64,000 nt of DNA from Microtetraspora sp. NBRC 13810 (GTDB lineage Bacteria; Actinomycetota; Actinomycetes; Streptosporangiales; Streptosporangiaceae): positions 1-64,000 of the forward strand of contig NZ_BSRQ01000025.1 in NCBI RefSeq assembly GCF_030268685.1, given 5' to 3'. The notes below the pieces were generated by a model. That model worked only from the letters and a program-made list of their open reading frames with translations. It was not told the origin of the DNA and ran no database searches. Position numbers and translations under genes: made by a program. This document shows, in pieces, positions 49,340 through 57,383 of the stretch (position 1 is the first letter of the stretch; every line of letters starts with the position of its first letter).

Positions 49340-49345
49340 ATGCTA
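49340..49345 (-). promoter_or_regulatory. -10 element TAGCAT of the aroF leader
   Basis: TAGCAT on the minus strand (49345-49340) is 8 bases upstream of the leader-peptide ATG and fits the TANNNT pattern. Transcription would start at or next to the ATG, giving a leaderless leader transcript. No good -35 was seen. Confidence 0.45.
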
Positions 49346-49456
49346 GCGCATGGGACGGACGGGTCCACATGGTGCCCGGGTCCGGATGATGCGCGAGACG
49401 GTGGCAGGATGGCGTCCGGGCCCGCGACGCGGTCCGACCGGCGAGGGGAGCGGACG

Positions 49457-50068
49457 GTGCGCGAAGCCGAGACGGCGCGGGAGGAGAACCGCCTGCCGCC
49501 GGGGCAGTACGTCCCCCGCGGGCGCCCGGTGATCCACTACGGGAGGGTCCCGGCGTTCCGGCCGGAGACGTGGGACTTCCGGGTGCAGGGCGCCACGGCG
49601 TCGGGCGCGGAGCACCGGTTCGGCTGGGCGGAGTTCTCGGCGCTGGAGCGGGCGACGCTGGTCGCCGACTTCCACTGCGTCACCAAGTTCTCGATCATGG
49701 GCAACGACTGGCGCGGCGTCCCGGCCGCCGTCATCCTCGCCGCCGCCCCGCCCGCTCCGGACGTGCGGCACGTGATGATCTGGGGCGAGTACGGCTACAG
49801 CGCCAACGTGCGCCTGAGCGACTTCACCGGCTCCCTCCTCGCGATGGAGCTGGACGACAAGCCGATCAGCGCCGAGCGCGGCTTCCCGGTGCGCGCCGTG
49901 GTGCCGCACCTCTACGCCTGGAAGAGCGTGAAGTGGGTCCGGGCCGTGGAGTACATGGTCGAGGACCGGCGCGGCTTCTGGGAGGACCGCGGCTACCACA
50001 ACATCGCCGATCCCTGGCGTGAGCAGCGCTACTCGTACCAGGAGGAACCCGGCGAAGGTCCCCTCTGA
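49457..50068 (+). CDS. Sulfite-oxidase-like molybdopterin oxidoreductase
   Basis: This 203-residue protein matches the small molybdopterin-binding enzymes of the sulfite oxidase fold: PETWDFRVQG, FSALERATLVADFHCVTKFSIMGNDWRGVP with the conserved molybdenum-ligating Cys, WGEYGYSANVRLSDF and GFPVRAVVPHLYAWKSVKWVRAVEYM. It lacks a signal peptide, so it should be cytoplasmic. GTG 49457 is preferred (GAGGGGAG 7 bp upstream); ATG 49408 is possible. It is divergent from aroF; the substrate is unknown. Confidence 0.88.
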   Translation: MREAETAREENRLPPGQYVPRGRPVIHYGRVPAFRPETWDFRVQGATASGAEHRFGWAEFSALERATLVADFHCVTKFSIMGNDWRGVPAAVILAAAPPAPDVRHVMIWGEYGYSANVRLSDFTGSLLAMELDDKPISAERGFPVRAVVPHLYAWKSVKWVRAVEYMVEDRRGFWEDRGYHNIADPWREQRYSYQEEPGEGPL

Positions 50069-50153
50069 TGAGGTAGCTCGTTGTAGTCATTTCTTTACCT
50101 CACGTGTCCAATGTGGTTGCGGGGATGCGGTAGTGCAGGGCACCGTGGGAGGC

Positions 50154-50900
50154 ATGCTGCGCGTTCTGGCCGTGGACGACGAGGTGCCCGCTCTGGAGGA
50201 GCTGGCCTTTCTGCTGCGTCAGGACGCCAGGATCGAGCACGTCGCCACCGCCAACGACGGGGTGTCCGCCCTGCAGGACATGGTGGCGATGATCGGCACG
50301 GGGGAGCGGCTCGACGGCGTCTTCCTCGACATCCGCATGCACGGTCTCGACGGCCTCGACCTGGCCCGCCTCGTCGGCGGCTTCCCCGCTCCGCCCAAGC
50401 TGGTCTTCGTCACCGCGCACGACGACTGGGCGGTCCAGGCGTTCGAGCTGGAGGCGATCGACTACCTGCTCAAGCCGGTGCGGGCCGATCGGCTGGCCGA
50501 GGCCGTGCGGCGGCTCGACGCGGTGGCGACCGGCGCGCCGGCCGCCCCGGTGGAGGACGTCATCCCGGTAGAGCTGGGCGGGCGTACCCGCTTCGTCTCC
50601 CAGCGGTCGGTGTGGTACGCCGAGGCGAAGGGCGACTACGTGCGGCTGCACACCGGCGAGGGCAGTTACCTGGTCCGCATGTCGCTGGCCGCGCTGGAGC
50701 GCCGGTGGGCCGGCTCCGGGTTCATCCGGGTGCACCGCAGCACCCTGGTGGCCGCCCGGCACGTGAACGAGCTGCGCTTCGAGGGCGGGCGCGTCCTGCT
50801 CCGCGTCGGCACCGAGACCCTGCCGGTCAGCCGCCGGCACACCCGCCAGGTCCGCGAGCACCTGATCCGCCGCCCCCGCTCGGTCCCGGCGACCTCCTGA
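50154..50900 (+). CDS. LytTR-family response regulator
   Basis: This 248-residue regulator has a receiver domain (residues 1-125: LRVLAVDDEVPALEEL, phospho-acceptor Asp in GVFLDIRMHGLDGL, VFVTAHDDWAVQAF, Lys in DYLLKPV) and a LytTR DNA-binding domain (about 145-240: RFVSQRSVWYAEAKGDYVRLHTGEGSYLVRMSLAALERRW..FIRVHRSTLVA..VNEL). No sensor kinase is adjacent, so it is an orphan here. ATG 50154 starts the receiver; GTG at 50133 or 50145 is possible in frame. Confidence 0.93.
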   Translation: MLRVLAVDDEVPALEELAFLLRQDARIEHVATANDGVSALQDMVAMIGTGERLDGVFLDIRMHGLDGLDLARLVGGFPAPPKLVFVTAHDDWAVQAFELEAIDYLLKPVRADRLAEAVRRLDAVATGAPAAPVEDVIPVELGGRTRFVSQRSVWYAEAKGDYVRLHTGEGSYLVRMSLAALERRWAGSGFIRVHRSTLVAARHVNELRFEGGRVLLRVGTETLPVSRRHTRQVREHLIRRPRSVPATS

Positions 50901-50955
50901 CCGTCGCCGTCCGCTCCTTGACCGACGGCATTGCGTGCGGCAGTACTTCGTGACC

Positions 50956-51066
50956 ATGAAGAACGCCTACACGGGAGCGGGCAACGGCATGCTCCCCGCC
51001 GGTCACGCCACCATGATCGGCCCGCGGGAGGTCTTCCCCGTGTTCCCGGTCCCGGCGCGGGGCTGA
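50956..51066 (+). CDS. Possible 36-residue small protein
   Basis: An ATG frame 55 bp after the LytTR gene encodes MKNAYTGAGNGMLPAGHATM followed by IGPREVFPVFPVPARG. Third positions are almost all G or C, as in real genes here, but the ribosome site is weak. I do not recognise a family. The Gly/Pro-rich content and lack of a hydrophobic helix give no clear role. Confidence 0.35.
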   Translation: MKNAYTGAGNGMLPAGHATMIGPREVFPVFPVPARG

Positions 51067-51744
51067 AGGCCGCCCTTTGCGGGTCCGGTATCCGCCGGTA
51101 AGAGAGCCGATCTAGCAATATGCGAGCGGGGTACTGCTCGTCCCGGTGCGGCGGCCGAAGTGCCTCTTCCGGAAGGTCGCGGGGCTGCCGCGGCCGGCCG
51201 GTGCTGGGGGAGTCTTTCCCCATACACCAGGTCGGGAGGTGGTCGAGAGGGGGTGTGCGCGGGGGGCGTGAGCGCGGAGTGTGTGACCGGATCGGCGTCC
51301 GCGTGATGGGGGTGGCCCGCTCCCGGCGATCCGGCCGCCCCCGTAGGGCCGGATCTCGGTCGGGCTCCGAGACCGTGCGAGCCACCCCCATCACGCCGGA
51401 ACCGTCGGGCCCTACCCCCCGGTAAAAGGCCCGACGGCCAGGTGACCCGGTAGGTCACCCTGGTCTCCGCGCACCGGCCCCTATGAGCCTCGCGACCCAT
51501 GTCCCCTCCGGTGCTGCGGCGTTGGCTCCGACGCCGGAAACATTACGGTCACGATCTTGGGTGCGAAACCCTGTTTAGCGGCAGCGCGTCCAACGGTGCG
51601 TAGCTGTCGATGTGCGGAGAGTGCCCGGCGGGCGAACGGTAGGGAACGCGCGACGAACGGTAGGCGGCGAGTCCGTGCCCGCCCGCCGTACCGCATGCCA
51701 CCGGGCCCCGGGGCGGATCACCGGGGCCGGACAGGTGAGGAAGG
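51067..51744. other. 678-bp region with hairpins and no convincing gene
   Basis: Between the LytTR/small-frame end and endonuclease IV the open frames are Arg-rich on both strands and look spurious. Two adjacent hairpins (51402-51463) and a third, CGGCGT/ACGCCG around 51519-51540, occur in this stretch, and the segment about 51540-51600 has lower GC (AACATTACGGTCACGATC). It could hold a structured RNA or a cell-wall-hydrolase-type upstream region, but I cannot assign one. Confidence 0.4.
51402..51463. terminator. Two adjacent hairpins
   Basis: The first has CCGTCGGGCC (51402-51411) with GGCCCGACGG (51428-51437) around 16 bases; the second starts at the next base, CCAGGTGACC (51438-51447) with GGTCACC-TGG (51453-51463, one bulged C) around CGGTA. 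They may be back-to-back terminators or part of a structured RNA. Confidence 0.55.
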
Positions 51745-52584
51745 TCAGGAGTCGCGGAGCTTCTTCAGCAGTTCAACGTCCTCGCGGTGTCTCTCTACTT
51801 TGCCGGGGGTTTCGATGCAGACGGGAATCCCGGCGGCGACCGGATGGCGCATCACGTCGGCGAAGGGCTGCGCGCCGATGTGGCCGGCCCCGATGTTCTC
51901 GTGGTGGTCTCGCTTGGAGCCGCAGGCGTCCTTGGAGTCGTTGGCGTGGATCAGCTTCAACCGGCCGGGGGCGATCCCGTGCAGCGCGTCGAGCGTCTCC
52001 GCGACGCCGCCCTCCGCCGCGAGGTCGTGGCCCGCGGCGAAGGCGTGGCAGGTGTCGAGGCACACGCCGGCCCGCGGGTGGAAGTCGAGCGCGTCCAGGT
52101 AGGGGCCGAGGTCCTGGACCGTCGCGCAGAGCATCTGCCCCTGGCCGGCCATCGGCTCGAGCAGCAGGTCGGGGCCGCCCTCGGGGATCTCGTCGAGCAG
52201 CGGCAGCAGGTGCTCGCGGACCTGGCGCAGCGCGTCGGCCCGCGACTGGCTCACCGCGGAGCCGGTGTGCACGACCACGCCCCGGGCGCCGATCTCCGCG
52301 CCGCGCCGCAGGTTGTGCCGGACGGTGGCCACCGACCGCTCCAGCGTCTCGGCGTTGGGCGAGCCCAGGTTGACGAGGTAGGAAGCGTGCACGAAGGTCG
52401 GCAGGCCGGCCTCACGGAGCCTCTCGTCCTGCGCCGGGTCGCCCGCGCTCAGCGCCCAGCCGCGCGGGTTGGACACGAACACCTGGATCATCTCGGCGCC
52501 GATGTCGGCCGCGTATCTCAGGCCCCCGGTGGCGAGGCCGCCGGTGACCATGACGTGCCCACCGATGGGAGAGGTAACACTCAT
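51745..52584 (-). CDS. nfo: Deoxyribonuclease IV (AP endonuclease)
   Basis: This 279-residue zinc enzyme cuts DNA at abasic sites in base-excision repair. Family marks are visible: IGGHVMVTGGL, MIQVFVSNPRGW, FVHASYLVNLGSPN, LLLEPMAGQGQMLCAT (metal Glu), VCLDTCHAFAAGHDL, LIHANDSKDACGSKRDHHENIGAGHIG and VCIETPGK. ATG 52584 begins the conserved part; the frame to 52617 adds a non-conserved stretch. It is divergent from the purine catabolic genes. Confidence 0.94.
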   Translation of the reverse strand: MSVTSPIGGHVMVTGGLATGGLRYAADIGAEMIQVFVSNPRGWALSAGDPAQDERLREAGLPTFVHASYLVNLGSPNAETLERSVATVRHNLRRGAEIGARGVVVHTGSAVSQSRADALRQVREHLLPLLDEIPEGGPDLLLEPMAGQGQMLCATVQDLGPYLDALDFHPRAGVCLDTCHAFAAGHDLAAEGGVAETLDALHGIAPGRLKLIHANDSKDACGSKRDHHENIGAGHIGAQPFADVMRHPVAAGIPVCIETPGKVERHREDVELLKKLRDS

Positions 52585-52741
52585 GATGCGGGCCAGTCTA
52601 GGGTCTCCCGGGGACATTCCCCGACGCCGCGCCGGGCGGGGCGCGGTTGGAGCATGCCACGAAAACCCCTGGCGAAGCGGGGTCCGAGTTCGGAGTTCCT
52701 GCCCTTTCCCGGCCGGGGGAGCGGTGTGTCTACTGGGTCAC

Positions 52742-53275
52742 ATGCCGAACGTCCGACCCGGCGCCCCGTCGCACGGGATCGCCGCCTTCAACGCGCTCAG
52801 CGACGACGCCGCGCGGGCGGAACTGCTCGCCTGCTGCGCCTCGCCGGCCTTCGCCGAACAGGTGGCCGCGGCCCGGCCGTACCCGGACGGCGGCGCGCTC
52901 GCGACGGCGGCCGGGGACGCGGTCGCGCGCCTGCGCTGGGACCAGGTGCTGGAGGCGCTGAGCGCCCACCCGCGGATCGGCGAGCGGGCGGGCGGCGCGG
53001 GCCGGGAGGCGGCCTGGTCGCGGCGCGAGCAGTCGGGCGTCGACGGGGCGGGGCAGGACGTGCGCGACCGGCTCGCCGAGGGCAACCGCGCCTACGAGGA
53101 GCGGTTCGGGCACGTCTACCTCGTCTGCGCCACGGGGCTGTCCGCCGCCGAGATGCTGGACCGCCTGGAGGTCCGGCTGGGCAACGACGAGGAGACCGAG
53201 CGCGACGTCGTCCGCGGCGAGCTCGGCAGGATCACCGGGCTGCGGCTCGCCAGGCTGCTCGGGGAGGCGTCGTGA
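52742..53275 (+). CDS. uraD: OHCU decarboxylase
   Basis: This 177-residue enzyme decarboxylates 2-oxo-4-hydroxy-4-carboxy-5-ureidoimidazoline to S-allantoin. The catalytic His lies in LSAHPRIGERAGG near residue 80, followed by REQSGVDGAGQDVRDRLAEGNRAYEERFGHVYLVCATG; the Glu-Gln-x-Gly and FGHVFL-type motifs are typical. It is the first gene of the purine degradation operon, and its stop overlaps the HIU hydrolase start (GTGA, 53272-53275). Confidence 0.94.
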   Translation: MPNVRPGAPSHGIAAFNALSDDAARAELLACCASPAFAEQVAAARPYPDGGALATAAGDAVARLRWDQVLEALSAHPRIGERAGGAGREAAWSRREQSGVDGAGQDVRDRLAEGNRAYEERFGHVYLVCATGLSAAEMLDRLEVRLGNDEETERDVVRGELGRITGLRLARLLGEAS

Positions 53276-53583
53276 GCCTGTCCACCCACGTGCTGGACGC
53301 CTCCGCCGGCCGCCCCGCCGCCGGCGTCGCCGTACGGCTGGAGGGCCCCGCCGGGGTGATCGCCGAGGGGCGCACCGACGCCGACGGCCGGCTGTCGGGC
53401 TGGCGGCCCGGCGCCGGCCCGCACCGGCTGGTCTTCGGCACCGGCGCCTACTTCGCCGGCCGCGGCGTCGACACGTTCTACCCCGAGGTCACGATCGGCT
53501 TCACCGTCGGGGACCCGGACGAGCACTACCACGTCCCGCTGCTGCTCAGCCCGTACGCGTACTCCACCTACCGAGGGAGTTAG
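53272..53583 (+). CDS. pucM: 5-hydroxyisourate hydrolase (transthyretin-like)
   Basis: This 103-residue protein hydrolyses 5-hydroxyisourate, the product of urate oxidase. The N-terminal LSTHVLDASAGRPAAGVAVRLE with the catalytic His, the Arg-containing GRTDADGRLSGW and the C-terminal YRGS hallmark are all present. GTG 53272 overlaps the uraD stop and the urate-oxidase gene starts 3 bp after the stop, so it is coupled on both sides. Length is normal. Confidence 0.96.
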   Translation: MSLSTHVLDASAGRPAAGVAVRLEGPAGVIAEGRTDADGRLSGWRPGAGPHRLVFGTGAYFAGRGVDTFYPEVTIGFTVGDPDEHYHVPLLLSPYAYSTYRGS

Positions 53584-53586
53584 AAG

Positions 53587-54486
53587 GTGGCCGTCGTTCT
53601 CGGACCTAACCGTTACGGCAAGGCGGAGACCAGGGTCGTCCGCGTCACCCGTGACGGCGACGTGCACCACGTCAAGGACTGCAACGTCTCGATCGCGCTG
53701 TCCGGCGCCATGACGGATGTCCACCTCACCGGGGACAACGCGGCCGTGCTGCCCACCGACAGCCAGAAGAACACCGTCTACGCGATGGCGCGGCGGCACG
53801 GCATCGGCGAGATCGAGGACTTCGCGCTGCTGCTCGCCCGGCACTTCACCGGATCCCAGCCGGCGATCCACCACGCCAGGGTCGAGATCGAGGAGTACTC
53901 CTGGAACCGGATCCCGGACGGCCCGCCGCACTCCTTCGTGCGGGCGGGCGGCGAGGTCCGCACCTGCGTGGCGCACCACGACCGCGACGGCACCGCGAGC
54001 GTGGTCTCCGGCCTGAAGGACCTCGTCGTGCTCAACTCCACCGGCTCGGAGTTCCACGGGTTCGCCCAGGACGAGTACACCACGCTCAAACCGGCCACCG
54101 ACCGCGTCCTCGCCACCGCCGTCACGGCCGCCTGGCGGCACACGGCGGTGCCCCCGCGGGGCGGGCCCGGCGAGCCGTACGCCGAGTCGTACGCCGTGTC
54201 GTACGCCGAGGTGCGCCGCCACCTGCTGGAGGCGTTCGCCCGGACGCACAGCCTGTCCCTGCAGCAGACCCTCTACACGATGGGCCGCCAGGTGCTGGAA
54301 GCCCGCCCGGAGATCTGCGAGATACGGCTGGCGCTGCCCAACAAGCACCACTTCGCCGTCGATCTGTCCCCGTTCGGGCTGGACAACGACAACGAGGTGT
54401 TCTACGCCGCGGACCGTCCCTACGGGCTCATCGAGGGCCACGTGCTCGACGACGACGCCCCCGACGCCGGCCGGGCCTGGGAGTGA
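53587..54486 (+). CDS. pucL: Urate oxidase (uricase)
   Basis: This 299-residue cofactor-free oxidase converts urate to 5-hydroxyisourate. T-fold motifs are visible: LGPNRYGKAETRVVRV, VLPTDSQKNTVYAMA with the catalytic Thr, the LVVLNSTGSEFHGFAQDEYTTL signature near residue 155, and LALPNKHHFAVDLSPFGLDNDNEVFYAADRPYGLIEG. GTG 53587 follows GAGGGAG. The stop overlaps the next start (GTGA). It forms homotetramers in the cytoplasm. Confidence 0.96.
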   Translation: MAVVLGPNRYGKAETRVVRVTRDGDVHHVKDCNVSIALSGAMTDVHLTGDNAAVLPTDSQKNTVYAMARRHGIGEIEDFALLLARHFTGSQPAIHHARVEIEEYSWNRIPDGPPHSFVRAGGEVRTCVAHHDRDGTASVVSGLKDLVVLNSTGSEFHGFAQDEYTTLKPATDRVLATAVTAAWRHTAVPPRGGPGEPYAESYAVSYAEVRRHLLEAFARTHSLSLQQTLYTMGRQVLEARPEICEIRLALPNKHHFAVDLSPFGLDNDNEVFYAADRPYGLIEGHVLDDDAPDAGRAWE

Positions 54487-55364
54487 CCATGGAGTTCCTG
54501 CGACCGCAGACCTGGGCCGAGGCGCTCGCCGCCAAGGCCGAACTGCCCGGCGCCGTGCCCATCCAGGGCGGCACCGACGTCATGGTGGAGATCAACTTCG
54601 ATGTGCGCAGACCCCCGGCGCTGCTCGACCTGACCAGGGTCGCCGAGCTGGCGCGGTGGTCGGCCGAGCCGGACGGGCGGCTGCGGGTCGGGGCCGGCGT
54701 GCCGTACGCGCGGGTGATCTCCGAGCTGGCGGACCGGCTGCCCGGTCTCGCGCAGGCCGCGCGCACGGTGGGGTCGCCGCAGATCCGCAACCGCGGCACG
54801 GTCGGCGGCAACCTGGGCGCCGCCTCGCCCGCGGGGGACAGCCATCCGCCGCTGCTCGCCTGCGGGGCGGTCATCGAGGTGGAGAGCGCGGCCCGCGGGG
54901 TGCGGGCCGTCCCGGCGGAGGAGTTCTACCTGGGCGTGAAACGCAACGCGCTGGAACCGGACGAGCTGATCAAGGCGTTCGTCACGCCGGTGGCGGGCGG
55001 GCCGCAGTACTTCTCCAAGGTCGGCACCCGCAACGCGATGGTGATCGCGGTCTGCTCGTTCTGCGTGGCGCTGCACCCGGCGGAGCGGCGGGCGGGCACC
55101 GGCATCGGCTCGGCCGCGCCGGTCCCGCTGCGCGCCCTCGCGGCGGAGGAGTTCCTCGCCGCGGAGCTGGACTGGGCGGGCACGGCCCCGCTCGCCCCCG
55201 CGCTGCTCACCCGGTTCGGCGAACTCGTCGGCGCGGCGGCGGCGCCGATCGACGACGTGCGGGGCACGGCGGCCTACCGGCGGCACGCGCTGTCGGTGCT
55301 GGCCCGGCGCACCCTGACCTGGGCATGGAACGATCACAGGAAGGCGGCGGAACGATGCGCCTGA
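54483..55364 (+). CDS. Xanthine dehydrogenase FAD-binding subunit
   Basis: This 293-residue CO-dehydrogenase/XDH medium-type subunit has the FAD motifs VPIQGGTDVMVEINF near residue 30, AARTVGSPQIRNRGTVGGNLGAASPAGDS near 100 and YFSKVGTRNAMVIA near 180. It transfers electrons from the iron-sulfur subunit to NAD+. GTG 54483 overlaps the uricase stop; ATG two codons later is possible. It overlaps the iron-sulfur subunit by 10 bp. The molybdenum subunit is not found in this operon. Confidence 0.93.
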   Translation: MTMEFLRPQTWAEALAAKAELPGAVPIQGGTDVMVEINFDVRRPPALLDLTRVAELARWSAEPDGRLRVGAGVPYARVISELADRLPGLAQAARTVGSPQIRNRGTVGGNLGAASPAGDSHPPLLACGAVIEVESAARGVRAVPAEEFYLGVKRNALEPDELIKAFVTPVAGGPQYFSKVGTRNAMVIAVCSFCVALHPAERRAGTGIGSAAPVPLRALAAEEFLAAELDWAGTAPLAPALLTRFGELVGAAAAPIDDVRGTAAYRRHALSVLARRTLTWAWNDHRKAAERCA

Positions 55365-55828
55365 ACTTCACCGTCAACGGCCGGGCCACGGCCGTGGACG
55401 ACGTCTGGGAGGGCGAGAGCCTGCTCTACGTGCTGCGCGAGCGGGCCGGCCTGCCCGGTGCCAAGAACGCCTGCGAACAGGGCGAGTGCGGCTCGTGCAC
55501 GGTCTACCTGGACGGTTCGCCGGTGTGCGCCTGCCTGGTCGCCGCCGGTCAGGCCGAGGGCCGCGAGGTGCGCACGGTCGAAGGGCTGGGCGGGCCCGGC
55601 CGGCTGGACCCGTTGCAGGAGGCGTTCGTCGAGTGCGGCGCCGTCCAGTGCGGCTTCTGCACCCCCGGCCTGCTCGTCCAGGCCCACGACCTGCTCGAAC
55701 GCGTCACCCACCCGTCCGACGCCGAGATCCGCGAGGCCCTCGCCGGCAACCTGTGCCGCTGCACCGGCTACGAGAAGATCCTCGACGCCGTACGGCTGGC
55801 CGCCGAGCGCAAGGCGGCGGCGCGGTGA
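55355..55828 (+). CDS. Xanthine dehydrogenase [2Fe-2S] subunit
   Basis: This 157-residue small subunit carries two 2Fe-2S clusters: the N-terminal plant-ferredoxin type (CEQGECGSCTVYLDGSPVCAC) and the C-terminal type (CGAVQCGFCTPG, then GNLCRCTGYEKI); all eight Cys are in place. It starts inside the 3' end of the FAD subunit gene and its stop overlaps the deaminase start (GTGA). It cannot act without a molybdenum subunit encoded elsewhere. Confidence 0.95.
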   Translation: MRLNFTVNGRATAVDDVWEGESLLYVLRERAGLPGAKNACEQGECGSCTVYLDGSPVCACLVAAGQAEGREVRTVEGLGGPGRLDPLQEAFVECGAVQCGFCTPGLLVQAHDLLERVTHPSDAEIREALAGNLCRCTGYEKILDAVRLAAERKAAAR

Positions 55829-57186
55829 GACACCTGATCATCGAGAACGCCTACATAGTCCCGGTCACCGGCCCGGAGATCCCGTCCGGCCACGTGGTCG
55901 TGGCGGGGGACCGGATCGCCGCCGTGGGCGCGGGCCCGGCCCCGGAGGAGTACACGCCGGAAGCCGAGCGGTTCGACGCCAACGGCTGCCTGGTCACCCC
56001 CGGGTTCGTGAACACCCACCACCACCTCTACCAGTGGGCCTCCCAGGGCGTCGCGGCCGACGGCACGCTCTTCGCCTGGCTGGTCGCGTCCTACCCGACG
56101 TGGGCCGCGATGGACGCCGACGTGGTCAAGGGTGCGGCGACCGCGGGCCTCGCCTGGCTGGCGCTGTCGGGCTGCACCACCTCCACCGACCACCACTACA
56201 TCTTCCCCAAGGGGCGCGGCGACCTGTTCGCGGCCGAGATCGAGGCGGCCCGCGACGTGGGCGTCCGGTTCCATCCCGCGCGCGGCTCGATGGACCGGGG
56301 CGAGTCGCAGGGCGGGCTGCCGCCGGACGGGGTCGTCGAGTCGATCGACCGCATCCTCGACCACACCTCCGAGGTGATCGACGCCTACCACGACCCGTCG
56401 TACTCCTCGATGCTGAGGGTCGCGGTCGCGCCCTGCTCGCCGTTCTCGGTCTCGGCCGACCTGATGACCGCCTCGGCGGAGCTGGCCAGGGCCAAGGGCG
56501 TCCGGCTGCACACCCATCTCGCCGAGACGCTGGACGAGGAGGAGCACTGCGCCGAGCAGTTCGGCATGACCCCGGCGCAGTATCTGGAGCGGTCGGGCTG
56601 GCTGGGCGACGACGTGTGGCTGGCCCACTGCGTGCACCTGCACGACGAGGACATCGCCCGCTTCGCCGCCAGCCGTACCGGCACCGCCCACTGCCCCTCC
56701 TCCAACGCCCGGCTGGGCGCGGGCGTCGCCCGGGTGTCGGAACTGCACCGCGCGGGCGCGCCGGTCGGCCTCGGCGTGGACGGCGCGGCCTCCGCCGAGC
56801 TGACCCCGCTGGCCGGCGAGGTCAGGATGGCCATGCTCATGCAGCGCGCGCGGTACGGCCCGGCCGCGCTGACCGCCCGCGAGGCCCTCGCCATGGCGAC
56901 CATCGGCGGCGCCGCCTGCCTGGGCCGCGAGGCCGAGATCGGCTCGCTGGAGGCCGGCAAGCTCGCCGACGTCGCGGTCTGGCGGCTCGACGGCTTCCAC
57001 GCCGCGATCGACGACCCGGTCGTCGCCTTCGCCTACGGCCAGACGCCGCCGCTCGCCCTGCTGCTCACCGGCGGGAACACCGTGGTCGCCGGCGGCGAGC
57101 TGCGCACCGTCCCGCACGACACCGCCGCCCGCGCGGGCGCCGAGGCCCACCGCCGCCTGACGGCCCTCGCCGCCGATGACCTGTGA
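55825..57186 (+). CDS. 8-oxoguanine deaminase-like amidohydrolase
   Basis: This 453-residue metal-dependent amidohydrolase has VTPGFVNTHHHLYQWASQG near residue 60 (HxH), LHTHLAETLDEEEH near 230, AHCVHLHDEDI near 270 and GLGVDGAASAELTP near 310 (metal Asp), the pattern of 8-oxoguanine/guanine deaminases of the AtzA-TrzN group. It probably feeds purines as urate or xanthine into the pathway; guanine and 8-oxoguanine cannot be told apart by sight. GTG 55825 is coupled to the iron-sulfur subunit. After the stop lie short repeats of CTGTGACGCGATG. Confidence 0.85.
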   Translation: MRHLIIENAYIVPVTGPEIPSGHVVVAGDRIAAVGAGPAPEEYTPEAERFDANGCLVTPGFVNTHHHLYQWASQGVAADGTLFAWLVASYPTWAAMDADVVKGAATAGLAWLALSGCTTSTDHHYIFPKGRGDLFAAEIEAARDVGVRFHPARGSMDRGESQGGLPPDGVVESIDRILDHTSEVIDAYHDPSYSSMLRVAVAPCSPFSVSADLMTASAELARAKGVRLHTHLAETLDEEEHCAEQFGMTPAQYLERSGWLGDDVWLAHCVHLHDEDIARFAASRTGTAHCPSSNARLGAGVARVSELHRAGAPVGLGVDGAASAELTPLAGEVRMAMLMQRARYGPAALTAREALAMATIGGAACLGREAEIGSLEAGKLADVAVWRLDGFHAAIDDPVVAFAYGQTPPLALLLTGGNTVVAGGELRTVPHDTAARAGAEAHRRLTALAADDL

Positions 57187-57383
57187 CGCGATGCCCTGTG
57201 ACGCGATGTCCTGTGACTCCCCGCTCTGTGACGAGCCTCGCGCCGGGTGAACCGGCGGGCGCGTGCCGGGTGGGCGGGGGGCGGATGTGATGATGGAGGA
57301 CCGGTTCCGCGGGTGCCGGTACGCACGCCCGGCCGCGCCGGGTGGCGCCGTGCGCCCGCCCACTGTCCTCCAGGGAGCAGGAT

